A stretch of 64,000 nt of DNA from Flammeovirga sp. SJP92. Lineage in GTDB: Bacteria > Bacteroidota > Bacteroidia > Cytophagales > Flammeovirgaceae. The notes under the pieces were generated by a model, which had not been told where the DNA came from, ran no database searches, and saw nothing but the letters and a program-made list of their open reading frames with translations. Position 1 is the stretch's first letter. Every line of letters begins with the position of its first letter. The position numbers and the translations under genes were made by a program. The stretch lies in assembly GCF_001583495.1 (NCBI RefSeq), contig NZ_LQAQ01000091.1, forward strand, positions 1 through 64,000, written 5' to 3'. This document shows, piece after piece, positions 24,500 to 39,400 of this stretch.

Positions 24500-27400
24500 T
24501 TATCTAATTAGTAATATTTGTCCTGTTTTTTCTGTGACAGATCCATCTTTTTCAGAAACGTATCGGATAGTGTAAGTGTAGTTGCCTGATATCATATCAG
24601 CACCTTTGTACTTACCATTCCAGCCGTTTCCGTTGCTACTTGCTTCAAATGAAGTTTTGTATTCTTTATGGAAAATCGATTCACCCCAGTTATTGAAAAT
24701 ATGAAGGTCAATATCGATAGCGTATGCAGGTTCTAACAGGAATTCATCATTAATACCGTCGCCGTTTGGTGTAAAGGCATTTGGTGTGTTCATTCTTGCA
24801 GGACAGATTTGATTTACTGAAATAGTATCAATAGTAGTACATCTTGTAGCGTGGGTCTCATCTGTCACCATTACAGTATATACTCCCGAACGGTCTCTAG
24901 TGACCACTCTTGAAGTTTCTCCTGTATTCCATTGGTAGGTAAAATTATTACCTTCAACAGCACCTACTTGTAATAGGTCACCAAACTCAAAACAGAATGT
25001 AGTGTCTTCCAATACCATCTCTGGGTTTGGATGGAAAGTGGCTTTAAACTCATGTGTAAATTCACACATTGTTCCTGAAGTATGTTCTACCATTGTTGTT
25101 ACAGAATAAGTGCCATTCTCTAAAACATCAATAGTAGGAGTGGTTTCTCCAGTGCTCCATGCATAAGTTTGAATTGTTCCTTCGTACTCAGGAATTCTTG
25201 CGTCAAAAGTAATGGCTTCGGTTTCACAAGACTCTTGTTCGCTATCCATATCGATATCCGGAATAACATGAACTGTGATATCATGTGTATTGATACACCC
25301 TTGTTTATTGGTTACCGTCAGTGTATAAGTCGTTTCTTTTGCTGGTGCTACTTCTATGTCTTTTGTGGTTTGACCAGTATTCCATTGGAAAGAAACAGGG
25401 ACATCTACTTCTGGTGAAAGCGTAGTCGTTAAACCTTCGCAAATCCAAATATCAGAGGCTAAAGTAACTACAGGAAGAGGAGTAACTGTAATAGAGTCAA
25501 TATAGGTGTTAGTACAACCTCCGTTATTAGTTACTTCAACAAGGACTTTGAAAGTACCTGCTTCAGGGTATTGGAAAGAAGCATTGGTTTCGAAAGCATC
25601 AAATAAGGCTCCGTTGGTTTCATTGTAATCAAAATCCCATTTTACAGCTTTTACACCATGATCACCGCTTTGGGTCAACTGTGCTGTAGTATTGACAAAC
25701 TGTGCGACTTCACCAATACAAATATCACTGAAAGTAAATGAAGGAGTAGGGATTTCATGAATTGGAACTACTGAAGTGAATGTCTCTGAAATACATCCTG
25801 CAGGTGTAATAATTCTCATATTCACAGGGTGATCACCAACTGTATTGAAAGTATAAGTAGTGTCTCCTGATGTTTGAATTTCATAAGATCCATTGTTGTC
25901 AAAATCCCATTCAAATACACTTCCTTCATGAGGAACTTCTGCATTTCTTGTAGAGAAGTGCATCAATTCTTCTTGACAACCGAATCCTTTGTCTACTACA
26001 AAATGAGCGATTGGTGTTCTATGGAACATGATATTCATGGTATCAACAGCAATACAATTTGCATTCAACTTATTATTGACTCTTAATACTACTGTACTGT
26101 TGATTTCAAATGAATTAGAATTGAAGACCGGATCAGAAAGCGATGCTAAATACGAATTCATGTTGTTTTGTGCATTTACGCTACCTCCAGTGGAATGGAT
26201 TACTTCCCATTCATAATCCATTCCGGTCAATTCTGTCTCATTAGGGCTTAACAGGAAGGTTCTTTCTTGACAATCTGCCATATCATCCGGTAAACTCACT
26301 GTAGGAGTTCTAAGGAACGTCACCACAATTTCATCTGTGCTTGTACCACAGCTGTTCAATTGGTTTTCAGTGGTCAATGAAATATAAGCGGTCACAGATG
26401 AGGCATCGTCAGGAATATTGGTTACTTCAAATGTAGGTTCATATTCTGTCGCATTATTAATAGTGATTTGGGCATTTGGATCAGATTCTCTCTTATCAGA
26501 ATCAATTCGGTTGATCACCCAATTATAACTGAAGTTACCAATCAATTCTTCATTAATAGGAGTGGTTGTGATTAGGGTTGAATCACAGCTTACTTGAATA
26601 TCTTCTCCTAATGCCGTCACTGGACTTCTAAAGAAGGTCACTTCTATGGAATCAGAAACCATTGTACAATAAGGGTTTGCTGGATTAGAAACCGTCAGTT
26701 TGTACCATGCTGAAACCTGAGCACTTCCCGTTGGGAAAGTAGGGTTATCTAAAGTAACTTCATAATCACTCATTGAACTGATACCGATATTGGCACCGTC
26801 AGTTGTATTGATTTCTGAAACAATGCTCATTCGCTCCCAAGTGTAAGTGAAGTTAGTAACTTCATTTTGAGTTGGTCTTAATGTAATCGCATTGCTATCA
26901 CATGAACTAGGGCTTGAACTTGTAATGCTCAACTCTGGCTGTTTGTGGAAACGAAGTGTGATTGTTTCTGAATCTGTACAACCACTATTACCATTTGATA
27001 CATTAAGTGTAGCTTCAATTTCAATATATGATGCACCAATTGGGAAAGTAGGGTTTGAGAAAACTAACTCATGACCTCTACTTCCGTTAGAAGTAGAATC
27101 TACCGCCCCGGTGTTATTTCCTATATCATCCGTAATATTGATTGTCCAATTATAATCAAAGTGGCTTACTAATTCTTCTCCTGTTGTGATGGTAAATTGA
27201 TTGTCTTCACAAAGGTCAGAAGCTGAGGTATTCAAGCTGATTTGAGGTGTTCTGTAGAATGTCAGACTTCTAGTATCATTCGCCAAACAAGTATTGTATT
27301 GGTAGGCATTATGAGCATCCAAATTGATTGCGAAATTAATCTCACCAGAACCTTGATTAAAGGTATTGACATCTATCAATAAACTATCAAGAACAGACAC

Positions 27401-30400
27401 AGTGTCGATTGTACCACCACTTAGATTATTGATGGTCCAATCAAATACATAATTGTTTTCTTGGCTTGAATTAATACCAAAAGTTAAGGCTTTTAATTTA
27501 GCATTGCTGTTACAATCAATCGCATTTGTCAATAAATCATTTTCAAGAATTGGTGTTTTGAAGAATGAAACGCTAATCTCTTCTGTAGTAATACATGGCT
27601 GAGAAGCATTGACATTATTATTTGTGATTTGTAATTGGTAACGTAAATCAATTCTAGTTTCACCTTGATCAAATACTGGGTTATTCAGCACTAAATCTCT
27701 CACTTGATCATTCGCCATTGAAACCGTTCCATTCGTACTGCTGAGCATTGACCACTGATAAGTATAATCACTTACCACTTCATTAAATGGACTGATTGTC
27801 ATTTCATTGGCACAGCTGTCATTTCCAGCTTTCGTTACTGTGAAATCAATCATCGGAACTCTAAAGAAGACCAATGTATGTTGTTGGGTATCACTACAAC
27901 CACTTTCATTTGGATTGTCAGCTGTCAACTCGAAGGTTACTTCAATCTGTGATCGTCCAGTACTGAAATCAGTATTACTAAAGTGAATATCAATATTCTG
28001 ATCATTATTTTGACTACTTAATAGTGAGGCTGAATTACCATTATAACCATCGATATTAACGATTGACCAATTGTAATTAAAGCCATTGATCATTTCATCA
28101 CCAAACGGTTTAATAGTCACTGAATCCAAAGCACAACCTGCGTGATTATCTGTAAATGAAATCATTGGTTGACGGGCAATCATTACTGTATAACTTGTAT
28201 CTGCATCACAGTCAGCATTCAACTGATTTTCTGCATGTACATTGTATTTCGCTGTGATTAATGCACTTCCTAAAGGGAAATCAGAAGGATCTCCGTCAAT
28301 TGTCATACTGCCAACAGTAGCTGTATTTACATTAGAAAGTGAAGAAATACTTGCTCCATTATCAGTGTAAATACTATCGATGCTCCATGTGTAAGTATAA
28401 TTATCAGTTCTTGGTTCAACGGTCTGTAATGTAAGATCACTTTGATCACAAGTACTGAAAATATTCGCGTTTAATGATAGTAAAGCATCTCTATCAAATA
28501 TCACCGTTACTTGATCTGTTGATGTACAATGATTATCAGCGTTGGTCACTGTCAATTCGTAAACTGAGGTTACTCTTACAGCGTTTTGAGGGAAACTAGG
28601 ACTATGATTTAGGGTTAACGTATGAGTATTTAGATTACTTTCTAATGGTTTAATATTAGAAGCTAATAAATCAATTCCATTATCTGTCATCACACTGATA
28701 GGAGTCCATTGATACGTAAATCCTGCATTTTCACTGTCAATAGGGAAAAGTACAACATCGGAATCCATACAAGCAGGTGTTAAGTTCAAGTGACTTAGGC
28801 TGGCTTGAGGTGTTCTGAAGAAAGTGAAATTATACGTCTCATTTCCTGTACATGCTCCCGCATTATTTGTGATAATCACTCTATAAGAAACATCAATTCT
28901 ATGACTTAATGAATCAAATGCAGTTACAGTAAATTGTGCATCTTGATTTTGAGCATCTAAATAAGTGACATCAATTGTACCTCCATTCACAGCTAATTCC
29001 GTCCAATTGTAAGTGTAATTAGGGATTGATTCTGTTCCGAATGGACGAATAACATTCACTAATTCACAATTTGTACTATCTAGAGATTGCGTGCTTTTCA
29101 GGATTGGGACTCTAAAGAATGTCGCTTCAATAGTGTCTTTATCCGTACATCCCGGCGATTGACTATTTTCTACACTCACCTCATATTCATAAGTGATTTC
29201 ACTACTTCCTGTTGGGAAAAAACCTTCAATATCAACTGGAGAATTTAAAGTGTAAGTATTGTCATTTTGGATCACTTGAGGAGCAACTAATGTCTCTGTG
29301 TTCGGATTGTGATCTACTCTTGTGTCAATCAATGTCCATAAGTAATTGAAGTTAGGAACATAAGATTCTTGGGTTGTCAATAGGATAGAAGACGATGAAC
29401 AAACTGATGATATCGGTTGAAGTGTTGCATCTGGTGTACGGTAGAATGTGAAAGTAACCGTTTCTGTATCAAAACAAGTTGTAGGGTTTTCTGAGTTACG
29501 AACAACAACATTGTAAGTGACATCAATTTTGTTTGATGTAGGGTCAAATGTTGGGCTGTCAAAAACTACATTTTGTGTTGATGAAGAAGAAATGCTGATT
29601 GTACCACCCGTTACTGTCTGAGGTGTCCACTCGTAAACAAATCCTGAAATAGTTTCATTACCGAAAGTCGTCACAGTATTTGTGCTTCCACAATCTCCGG
29701 CTATCAATGATTGTTGAATATCAATTGATGGAACTCTTAAAATCGTGAAATTGGCACTTTCAGTATCAGTACAAACTTGATTTCCTAAAGTATCATTATT
29801 TGTTACTGTCAATTGATAGCGAGCATCAATTTTATGGCTTCCAAGGTCGAATGAAGATTTTTCTAATTCTATGTCTTGTGTACTCATTGAGTAGCCGGAA
29901 GTAATTGCTACTTGACCACCTGATAATTGTGTCTGTTGCCAAGCATAATCATAACCATTTAATACTTCTGTTCCGAAAGGTCTGATCAAATTAATTGAAT
30001 CACAATTAGTGATGCTCTGAGTAAATGTAATTACAGGTTCTTTGTAGAATAAGAACGTAAATGTTGTGTCCGCTTGACAAGTAGTGTTTTCGTTATTCTC
30101 TACAGTCAATGCCACGTTAATTCTAATCGTATCGCTTCCATTATCAAACACCGGATTACTAAACGTCAGATCTTGATCCGTTAGTGATGAGTTGGTGATT
30201 GAACCACCTACTTCTGTAAAGCTCCAGTTAAAAGTAAAGGCAGAAGAAACATTTTCAGAACCAAAAGGAGTGATTGTATTCGTGATTCCACAACCTGCTA
30301 AACTTTGTTGGATATCAATTACTGGCGGTCTGTAGAATACCATTGTATGATTGTGGGCATTTACGCAACTGTTTTGATCCGTATTCTCAATAGAAATTGT

Positions 30401-33400
30401 CACCGGAATTTCAATCTTATTACTTCCATCCGCAAAAGCTTCAAGAGGAAGTGTCAAACTTAAGTTTTGGCTATTGACTTGACTATAGAAACTGTTGATA
30501 ACCGAACTAGGTAATCTATTATTATCAGCACCTGTTACATTTAAGCTATCATAAGACCACGTATAATCAAAACCGCTATTGTGAGCAATTACCTCTGTAG
30601 TACCTAATGGTGAAAGTGTCATTTCTAATCCACAAATTCCATCCGCTCTGCTTTCATTGAAATTCGTAAAATCAGCTTGACGGTAGAGTGTTGTGGCAAT
30701 ACTCATTGAGTCTTCACAACTCGTCGCATTTCTATTATAAGTTTCTAATAAATAACGTGTGTCAATTCTAGTCGAATTCAGATCGAAAGAATCCACCGTC
30801 AATGTGATATTTTCATCATTGGTATTGGTACTTGTAGTGATTGTACCACCTGTTCTTGATACTTCCGACCAAGTGTTATTGTAGCTTCCAATAGCTTCAT
30901 TAGCAAAAGGTGAGATCGTCAAAGCGTTAGAACAACTATCAGCTGTTGCTCTTGTATAGGCAAGGTTGATATCTGGTGTACGGTAAAAAGTGAATGAGAC
31001 AGTTTCTGTATCAAAACAAGTCGTAGGGTTTTCTGAGTTTCTAGCTACAACCGTATAAGTGACATCAATTTGATGTGAAGAAGCATCAAAAACAGGAGTA
31101 TCAAAAGTGACGTTTTGAGTTGAATTAGAAGAGAGGTTGATTGTACCTCCAAGAACTGAAACTGGCGTCCATCCAAACGTAAATCCTGTAATTGTTTCTG
31201 TACCAAAAGTGGTTACAGTGTTTGAATTGCCACAGTCTCCTGCTACTAATGACTGCTGAATTGTCATAGATGGAACTCTAAGGATAGTGAAATTGGCACT
31301 TTCAGTATCAGTACAAACTTGATTTCCTAAAGTATCATTATTTGTTACTGTCAATTCATAACGAGCATCGATTTTATGGCTTCCAAGGTCGAATGAAGAT
31401 TTTTCTAATTCTAGGTCTTGCGTACTCATTGAGTATCCTGAAGCTATTACAATCTGACCACCCGATAATTGTGTTTGTTGCCAAGCATAATCATAACCGT
31501 TCAATATTTCCGTTCCGAAAGGTCTGATAAGGTTGATTGAATCACAATTTGTAATGCTCTGAGTAAATGTAATTACAGGTTCTTTGTAGAATAAGAAAGT
31601 AAACGCTGTGTCCGCTTGACAAATAGTGTTTTCATTATTTTCTACGGTCAATGCTACATTAATTCTTATGGTGTCACTTCCATTATCAAACACTGGATTG
31701 CTAAACGTCAAATCTTGATCCGTTAGTGATGAGTTGGTAATCGAACCACCTACTTCAGTAAAGCTCCAGTTAAAAGTAAAGGCAGAAGAAACATTTTCAT
31801 TACCGAAAGGTGTGATCGTATTTGTGATGCCACAACCAGCCAAACTTTGTTGTATATCAATTACCGGTGGTCTGTAGAATACCATTGTATGATTATGGGC
31901 ATTTACGCAACTGTTTTGATCCGTATTCTCAATAGAAATAGTAACCGGAATTTCAATTTTATTACTTCCATCCGCAAAGGCTTCAAGAGGAAGTGTTAAG
32001 CTTAAGTTTTGGCTATTGACTTGACTATAGAAACTGTTGATTACTGCACTTGGTAATCGATCATTATCAGCACCTGTTACATTCAAACTATCATAAGACC
32101 ACGTATAATCGAAACCGCTATTATGTGGAATTGCCTCCGTAGTGCCTAATGGTGAGAGCGTCATTTCTAATCCACATATTCCGTCCGCTCTGCTTTCATT
32201 GAAATTCGTAAAATCAGCTTGACGGTAGAGTGTTGTAGCAATACTCATTGAGTCCTCACAATTCGTTGCATTTCTATTGTAAGTTTCAAGTAAATAACGT
32301 GTATCAATTCTAGTCGAATTCAGATCGAAAGAATCCACCGTCAATGTGATATTTTCATCATTGGTATTGGTACTTGTAGTGATTGTACCACCTGTTCTTG
32401 ATACTTCCGACCAAGTGTTATTGTAGCTTCCAATAGCTTCATTAGCAAAAGGTGAGATCGTCAAAGCGTTAGAACAACTATCAGCTGTTGCTCTTGTATA
32501 GGCAAGGTTGATATCTGGTGTACGGTAAAAAGTGAATGAGACAGTTTCTGTATCAAAACAAGTCGTAGGGTTTTCTGAGTTTCTAGCTACAACCGTATAA
32601 GTGACATCAATTTGATGTGAAGAAGCATCAAATACAGGAGTGTCAAAAGTAACGTTTTGAGTTGAAGTAGAAGAGTGGTTGATCGTACCTCCAAGGACTG
32701 TCACAGGTGTCCATTCATATACAAATCCTGTGATTGTTTCTGTTCCAAATGTAGTTACTGTATTAGTAGGTCCGCAATCACCTGCTGATAATGTTTGCTG
32801 TATATTGATGGATGGTACTCTTAAAATAGTAAATGAAGTACTATCAATATCAGAACATAAAGCATTACCCAAGGTATCCGTATTACTAGCCGTCAATTTA
32901 TATTCAGCATCGATTTTATGACTTCCTGAATCAAAGGATACCATTTCTAATTCGATATCTTGAGTAGATAATGAATAACCTGATGTGATGCCTAATTGAC
33001 CTCCTGAACGCTGAGTTTCTTCCCAAACGTAAGTAAAACCATTTAAGATTTCTGTTCCATGCGGTTGAATTAGATTGATGGAATCACAACCTGTCAGACT
33101 TTGTGTAAAGTTGATGACTGGCTCTTTGTAGAATAAGAAAGTGAATGCTGTATCGGCTTGACAAGTTGTATTCTCAATATTTTCTACTGTAAGTGCTACA
33201 TTGATTCTAATGGTGTCGCTTCCATTATTAAATACAGGGTTTGTAAAAGTGAGGTCTTGATCGGTTAATGAAGAATTAGTCACTGTACCGCCAACTTCCG
33301 TAAAGCTCCAATTGAAATTGAAAGCTGATGAAACATTTTCAGTACCGAAAGAGGTGATGGTATTGGCAACTCCACAACTCGTTAAACTTTGCTGAATATC

Positions 33401-36400
33401 AATCACAGGTGGTCTGTAGAATACCATGGTATGATTGTACGCATTTACACAGCTATTTTGATCTGTATTTTCAATAGAAATCGTAACTGGGATTTCAATC
33501 TTATTACTACCGTCAGCAAAGGCTTCTAATGGGAGTGTCAAACTTAAATTTTGGTTATTGATTTGACTGTAGAAGCTATTAATCACAGCAGTAGGTAAAA
33601 TATCATTATCTGCTCCTGTTACATTTACACTGTCATAAGACCACGTGTAATCAAAACCACTGTCATGCGGGATGTTTTCTACTAGACCTAATGGCGAAAG
33701 TGTCATCTCTAATCCACAAATTCCATCCGCTCTGCTTTCGTTGAAATTCGTGAAATCAGCTTGGCGGTATAATGTAGTCGCTAAACTCATAGAGTCTTCA
33801 CAAGCGACAGAGTTGGTATTAAATGAAGTCAATAAATATCTTGTGTCAATACGTGTGGAATTGATAGCAAATGTATCTAAAGTGATGGTTAAATCTTCGT
33901 CTGTTAAAGAAGAAGTTGTAATTGCACCACCTGTTCTTGTAACTTCGCTCCAAGCATTTGTAAAACCATTGATTCCTTCACCTGCATAAGGAGCAATTGT
34001 TAAAGCATTGGCACATGAATCCGCTGTAGCTCTTGTGTAAGTGAGGTTGATCTCTGGATGACGGTATAATGTAAAGCTAAATGTAGTGTCGTCATCACAC
34101 ATAGATTCTCCTGAGTTGAGAAGTGTGATCATGTAAGTTGAGTTGATCTCACTTTCCGTAGGGTCGTAATCTACCGCAGTAAATGTGATCGTTCGATTTC
34201 CGTCATGGTTCGTAGGGTTTGTAACTACTGTTCCTCCAGATTCACTGATTAATGTCCAATCAAAATCAACATCTAATAACATTTCATTAGTAGAAGATAC
34301 CATTACTGCATTTTGACAAGCTCCAGTCATACTTGTAAGCATCACTTCTGGAGTTCTGTAGAAACGGAAACTCACGGTGTCTTCTGCAAAACAAGTCGGT
34401 TGATTCGAATTGATCACTCTTAATTTATAGTGAGCGGTCATAATAGAATGAAGATCCGTAAAGCTATCTACTAGCACATTTAATTCTCTATTGGCCAAAC
34501 CGCTATCATCAATGACCACGCCTGAAACTTCTCCATTAGTAGTGGACATAGAATCTAAACTCCATTGATAAACATAACCGTTGATGTGTGTGTCAAATGG
34601 CGACGCTACTCCAGTGTTATCACATTGCTGTGCTTTAGTGGATAAGAAATTAGTTTTGATTTGAGGGGTTCTGTAGAAATAGAAAGTATAAGTCTGTGTA
34701 TTTCTACAGCTATTATCTAAAATAGCTTCGTTATTGACAGCTGTCAACTCGATTGTAATTGCAATGACCGATTCTGTGTCTATAAAATCATCATCAGTTA
34801 CTGTGAATGAAGGGTTTTGAGTAGTGTAAGTGTCATTGACAGCATAAGTGCTACCATCATAACCTGTGATGTTTTGAATTTCCCAATTGTAAGAGAAACC
34901 ATTGATTATCTCTCCTCCAAATGGTTGTAATGTTGTGGTCAAATCACATGAATCTGCTTTCTGCTCTGAGAAGCTGATATCAGGATATCTATAATATTGG
35001 AACATTACAGTTTTACTCGAATCAGCACATGTAATGTTTGAATTAGAATGTCTGATATTCAAATCCATATTGAAACGAAGGATATGAGCACCATTCTCGT
35101 AATCACCGTCAACTACACTAACATTTAAGTTTTGGCTATTTTCATTTAAACTTAATGTATTTAGAATCGTTGCTGAAAGCGTGTTTCCATCTGCACCAGC
35201 CCCTGATACTGAAGTAGGGTCGAGTGTCCATGTGTAGTCAAATCCATTGTTATGATTAATTACTTCTGTCAATCCTAAAGGTGAAACTTGAACTAAGCCT
35301 CCACAGAACCCTAAAGGTTGTTGTTCATCGTAACTGTCATAATTTGGCGTTCTATAGAAATAGAATTCAACTGTATCTTTATCTACACAGCTTGTAGAGG
35401 CAGAGTTTACCGCTGTCAATTCATACTGAACGGTAATGGTTGTTGAATTTAAATCAAAAGTATTTGCAGTGATATCTAAATCAAGATCGGAGTTGGTAGA
35501 GTTTTGAGTAATTGTACCACCACTAACAGAAAGCTGTCTCCAAATTCTTGTAAATAATGGAATATCTTCACCGTTAAAAGGTTGAATCACATCTGCTAAT
35601 GCACAAGAATCCGTTTTTGTGGATGCAAATTGAATCTCTGGAGTTCTGAAGAATGTGACTTGGAAAGTAGTATCATCATCACAAGTGTGCGTGGATGGGT
35701 TACTGATAGAAAGGGTATATTCTGCATCGATTTGTACAGCATCGGTATCCCATGAAGCAACATCAATGGTGAAAACTTCTGTACCACCTGCTGTGCTATC
35801 AATTGTACCGCCAGAAATTGAATTTAAATTCCAATAGAAATCCGATCCGTAATGAATATAAGCTTCATTGGTTGATCTGAATGTCATTGAAGAATCGATA
35901 GAAGCACAATAAGACATTGGGTCATCAAATGCCATTTCTGGTGTTCTATAAAACTCAAAGTCTACTGTTTCCTCATCATAACAATCAGGATATTCTGTAT
36001 TGAAAACTCTCAATCTATATTGAGCATCAACCTGAAGACTATTCGTAGCAAAAGTATCTAATGAAACTGTGATTTGACGATCTGTTAAAGAAGAATTGGT
36101 CACCGCTCCATCTGTTTCACCTACTTTGGTCCAAACGTAACTAAATCCATTGACATTGGTAGCAAAAGGTTCAGATGTAGCAGTATGATCACAAGTGTTG
36201 ACTTTGTTGGATAGGAAAGGAGTAGCGATTTCTGGTGTTCTATAGAAAATCAAAGTATCCCTAACAATATCAATACATGATGAATCTGCCGGTGATAATT
36301 GATTTTGAACTTCTAATGAAACAATCATTTCGATCTTTGCTTCAGTAGGTGTAAAATCACTATCTACCAGATTTACATTAAGGTCTTGTGTCGTAAAGGT

Positions 36401-39400
36401 TTGCCCAACTCCGTAAGTAGTATTGGTGTAATTCGTAATGGAAACAACTTCCCAATCATAATTAAATCCTGTGATGGTTTCTGTACCAAAAGGTTGGAGA
36501 GTGGTAGAAAGAGCACAACTATCCGCTTTCACTTCCACCATGTCAATTACTGGAGGTCGTTTGAATGAAAGAAGAATAGTGGAATCAACAGCACAATTTA
36601 CGCCTGATGCTGAGTGTTCAATATTTAAATCTAATTCAAAAGTGATTTCATTACTGCCCGCATCAAAAGCCGTTAAAGGCATATTCAAATTAAAGTTCTG
36701 TGTGTTGACTTGGTTTGTAATGTCTGTAATTACAGAAGCTGGTAAAGTGTTAGAAGGTGCTCCTGTAACTGTTGATGCGTCTAAAGTCCATGTATAATCA
36801 AATCCTTCAGTGTGATTGATGACTTCAACAGTATCTAAAGGATATAATTCTACCGATAAGCCACATTCACTATTAGGTTTTTGCTTTCTGAAAACATTTA
36901 AATTAGGTGTTCTGTAAAATTGGAACATTACAGTGTCAATATCACTACAACCTGTAGCATCACTATTCTCAACATACAGTTCATAAGCGACATCAATAAA
37001 AGCGGTGTCTTGATCAAAACTTGTAACATTGAAAGTAAGATCCTGATCTGTTAGAGCATTTGTAGTGATCGTACCTCCATTGACATATAGCTCTCTCCAT
37101 TGGTAATTATACCCTGTGATTGCAGTAGTACCAAATGGTCTGAATGTATTGGTTAATGCACATGAATCCGATCTTGTATCTGTAAAAGCAATATCAGGTG
37201 TTCTGTAAAAAACGATATCAAAAGTGGTATCATTGTCACAAGTACTTGCAGTTGAATTGGCAATATTGACAGTGTAATTACCATCAATTCTGTGTGATGT
37301 TGGATCGAAATTATCTACCTCAATGATATATTCATTACCATTGTCAGTTGTGTTTAAAGTACCACCTGAAACCGTATTTTCAACCCAAGTGAAAGTTGCT
37401 GTGTTCAATGCTTCATTATTGGCCGTAACGGTATCCACTAATGCACAATTTAATGCTGTTGGGTTATAAGAGATTTCTGGAGTTCTATGGAATTCAATTG
37501 TATAATTTTCTACATCCATACAAGTTGTCGAAGCGGAATTGGTTACTGTTAATTCATACGTTACAGTAATGACTGTTTCTCCAGTATTCCAACTTCCCAC
37601 AGAAAGATTGATGTCTTTATTGCTAGTAGCGTCGTGATTTACAGTTCCGTTTGAAACGGATGTTTGTACCCAAGTATAATCAAATCCAGGGATGACTTCA
37701 CTTCCAGAAGAAAGCATCACGTTTGTAGCACAATTATTTCCGCTAGGCCAAGTTTCAGAGAAATTGATATCTGGAGTTCTAAAGAAATCTAAAGAGATAT
37801 CTCTATTGATACCACATCGAGGAGAAGAGTTTTTTCGAACTCTATTGTTCATTACTATCGTAAACTGAGATTCACCTGTAGCGAAATCAGCATCCGTAAA
37901 GTTCAATGTTCTAGTTTGAGCATAAGTATCAGGAATTGAAGCTCCATTATATTCTGCACTTGCGGAAGTAGCTCTCCATCTATAATCAAAATCAAGTGTT
38001 TCTGTGTGATGATTTAACGTCACTGACAAATTACATGGATCAACTCTAGGGTCCATTAAGTTTAACTCTCTTGGTCTTCTTTCAATATTGACAATAAAAG
38101 AGGTATCTTTTAAGCAAGTGTTATCAAAGCTGTTTTCAACATGTAAATCGATTTCAAACCAAAGATTTAAAGAGTCATCTTTGAAATAATCTTCCACTAC
38201 ATCTAAAGAAAGGTTTTGCACTGTATCACTAGCTGTTACTTGATTAATCAAAGCACTTAAGAAAGCTGGATCAACGTTATGATCACTTGCACTTGAAGAC
38301 ATAGACCAAGTGTAATCATAAGCGGTGTTGTGAGGTAAAGATTCTGTTAGTCCAAAAGGATGAAAATCGACAACGTATAAACTTCTATTTGATGTGTTAC
38401 AAGTTGGATAAGCATGGCTTAAAGAAGCAAAATCAGGTCTTCTGTAAAATTCAAATTCAATACTATCTCTATCTGTACAGCCAATTGCATTGGTAACATC
38501 AATATAATATTTCGATCGAATAATAGTCGATCCATCATTATAGCTGTTAGGACGAACGGTAAAATTCTGATCTGTAAGGTTTGTTTCAGTCACTGTTCCA
38601 CCAGTAAGGTAAACTTGTGTCCATTGATACGTAAATCCATTGATAGTTTCAGCACCAAACGGCAAGGCTTCGTAATACGCGGAAGTATCACAGGCCATTA
38701 AAGTTGTATCTAAAGCGATATTAGGGAAACGGTGAAATTGAACATCAACAGTATCAAACGTTGTACATGCAGTAGGATGATTGTTGTCTACAATTCCCAA
38801 TTGATATCTAACATCAATTACACTTTCCCCAGCATTAAAGTTACTTTCATTGACATCAACAGTAGCGGTGTGTGAATTAAGATTGTTTTCAATGACAGTT
38901 CCGTTCGTAGGTCCTGTAAGTTTAGACCAAGTGTAAGCAAAGTTAGTGCTGTCATTTGCAATAGGTCTTAAAGAAACGGTTTGGTCATCACAAACGATCA
39001 AGCTATCTGTTCCAATTTCAGGATCTGGATTTTCTCTTACATGAACAGTTATACTATTATTATGACTACAACCTCTAGCAGTCGTGACCATTAGTCGAAC
39101 TGTATAAGTTCCTTCATTGGCATAAGTATGTGCGGGGTTTTGAACAGAAGACCAATTTCCATCACCAAAGTCCCATACCCAAGCATTGATATCATTTACG
39201 CCAGCAGGTAAAACTCCACTGCCAATGTAAGAAGCAATATTTGCATTACTCACTGTTGAAAGGTCATTGAATTGCATTTCTTGACCTAAACAAACTTCAT
39301 TACTTAAAGCATCCGATGTTCGTTGTGCAGAAAGATTAGCCACAGGATCATCAAATGAGAAAACTAGGAGAGAATCAGTCGAAGGGACGTAATCAAAAGT

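Noticed and set aside
33672-33989. Plus-strand ORF of 105 codons inside the giant gene (also 36471-36797, 32679-32921 and others)
   Set aside because: Antisense shadows of the repetitive coding sequence; the same frame openings recur because the modules recur. No signal peptide or family pattern.
29429-34052. Direct repeats that might be a CRISPR array or mobile element copies
   Set aside because: The units are 1.5 kb, in frame and continuous with one large coding sequence; no spacers and no transposase.
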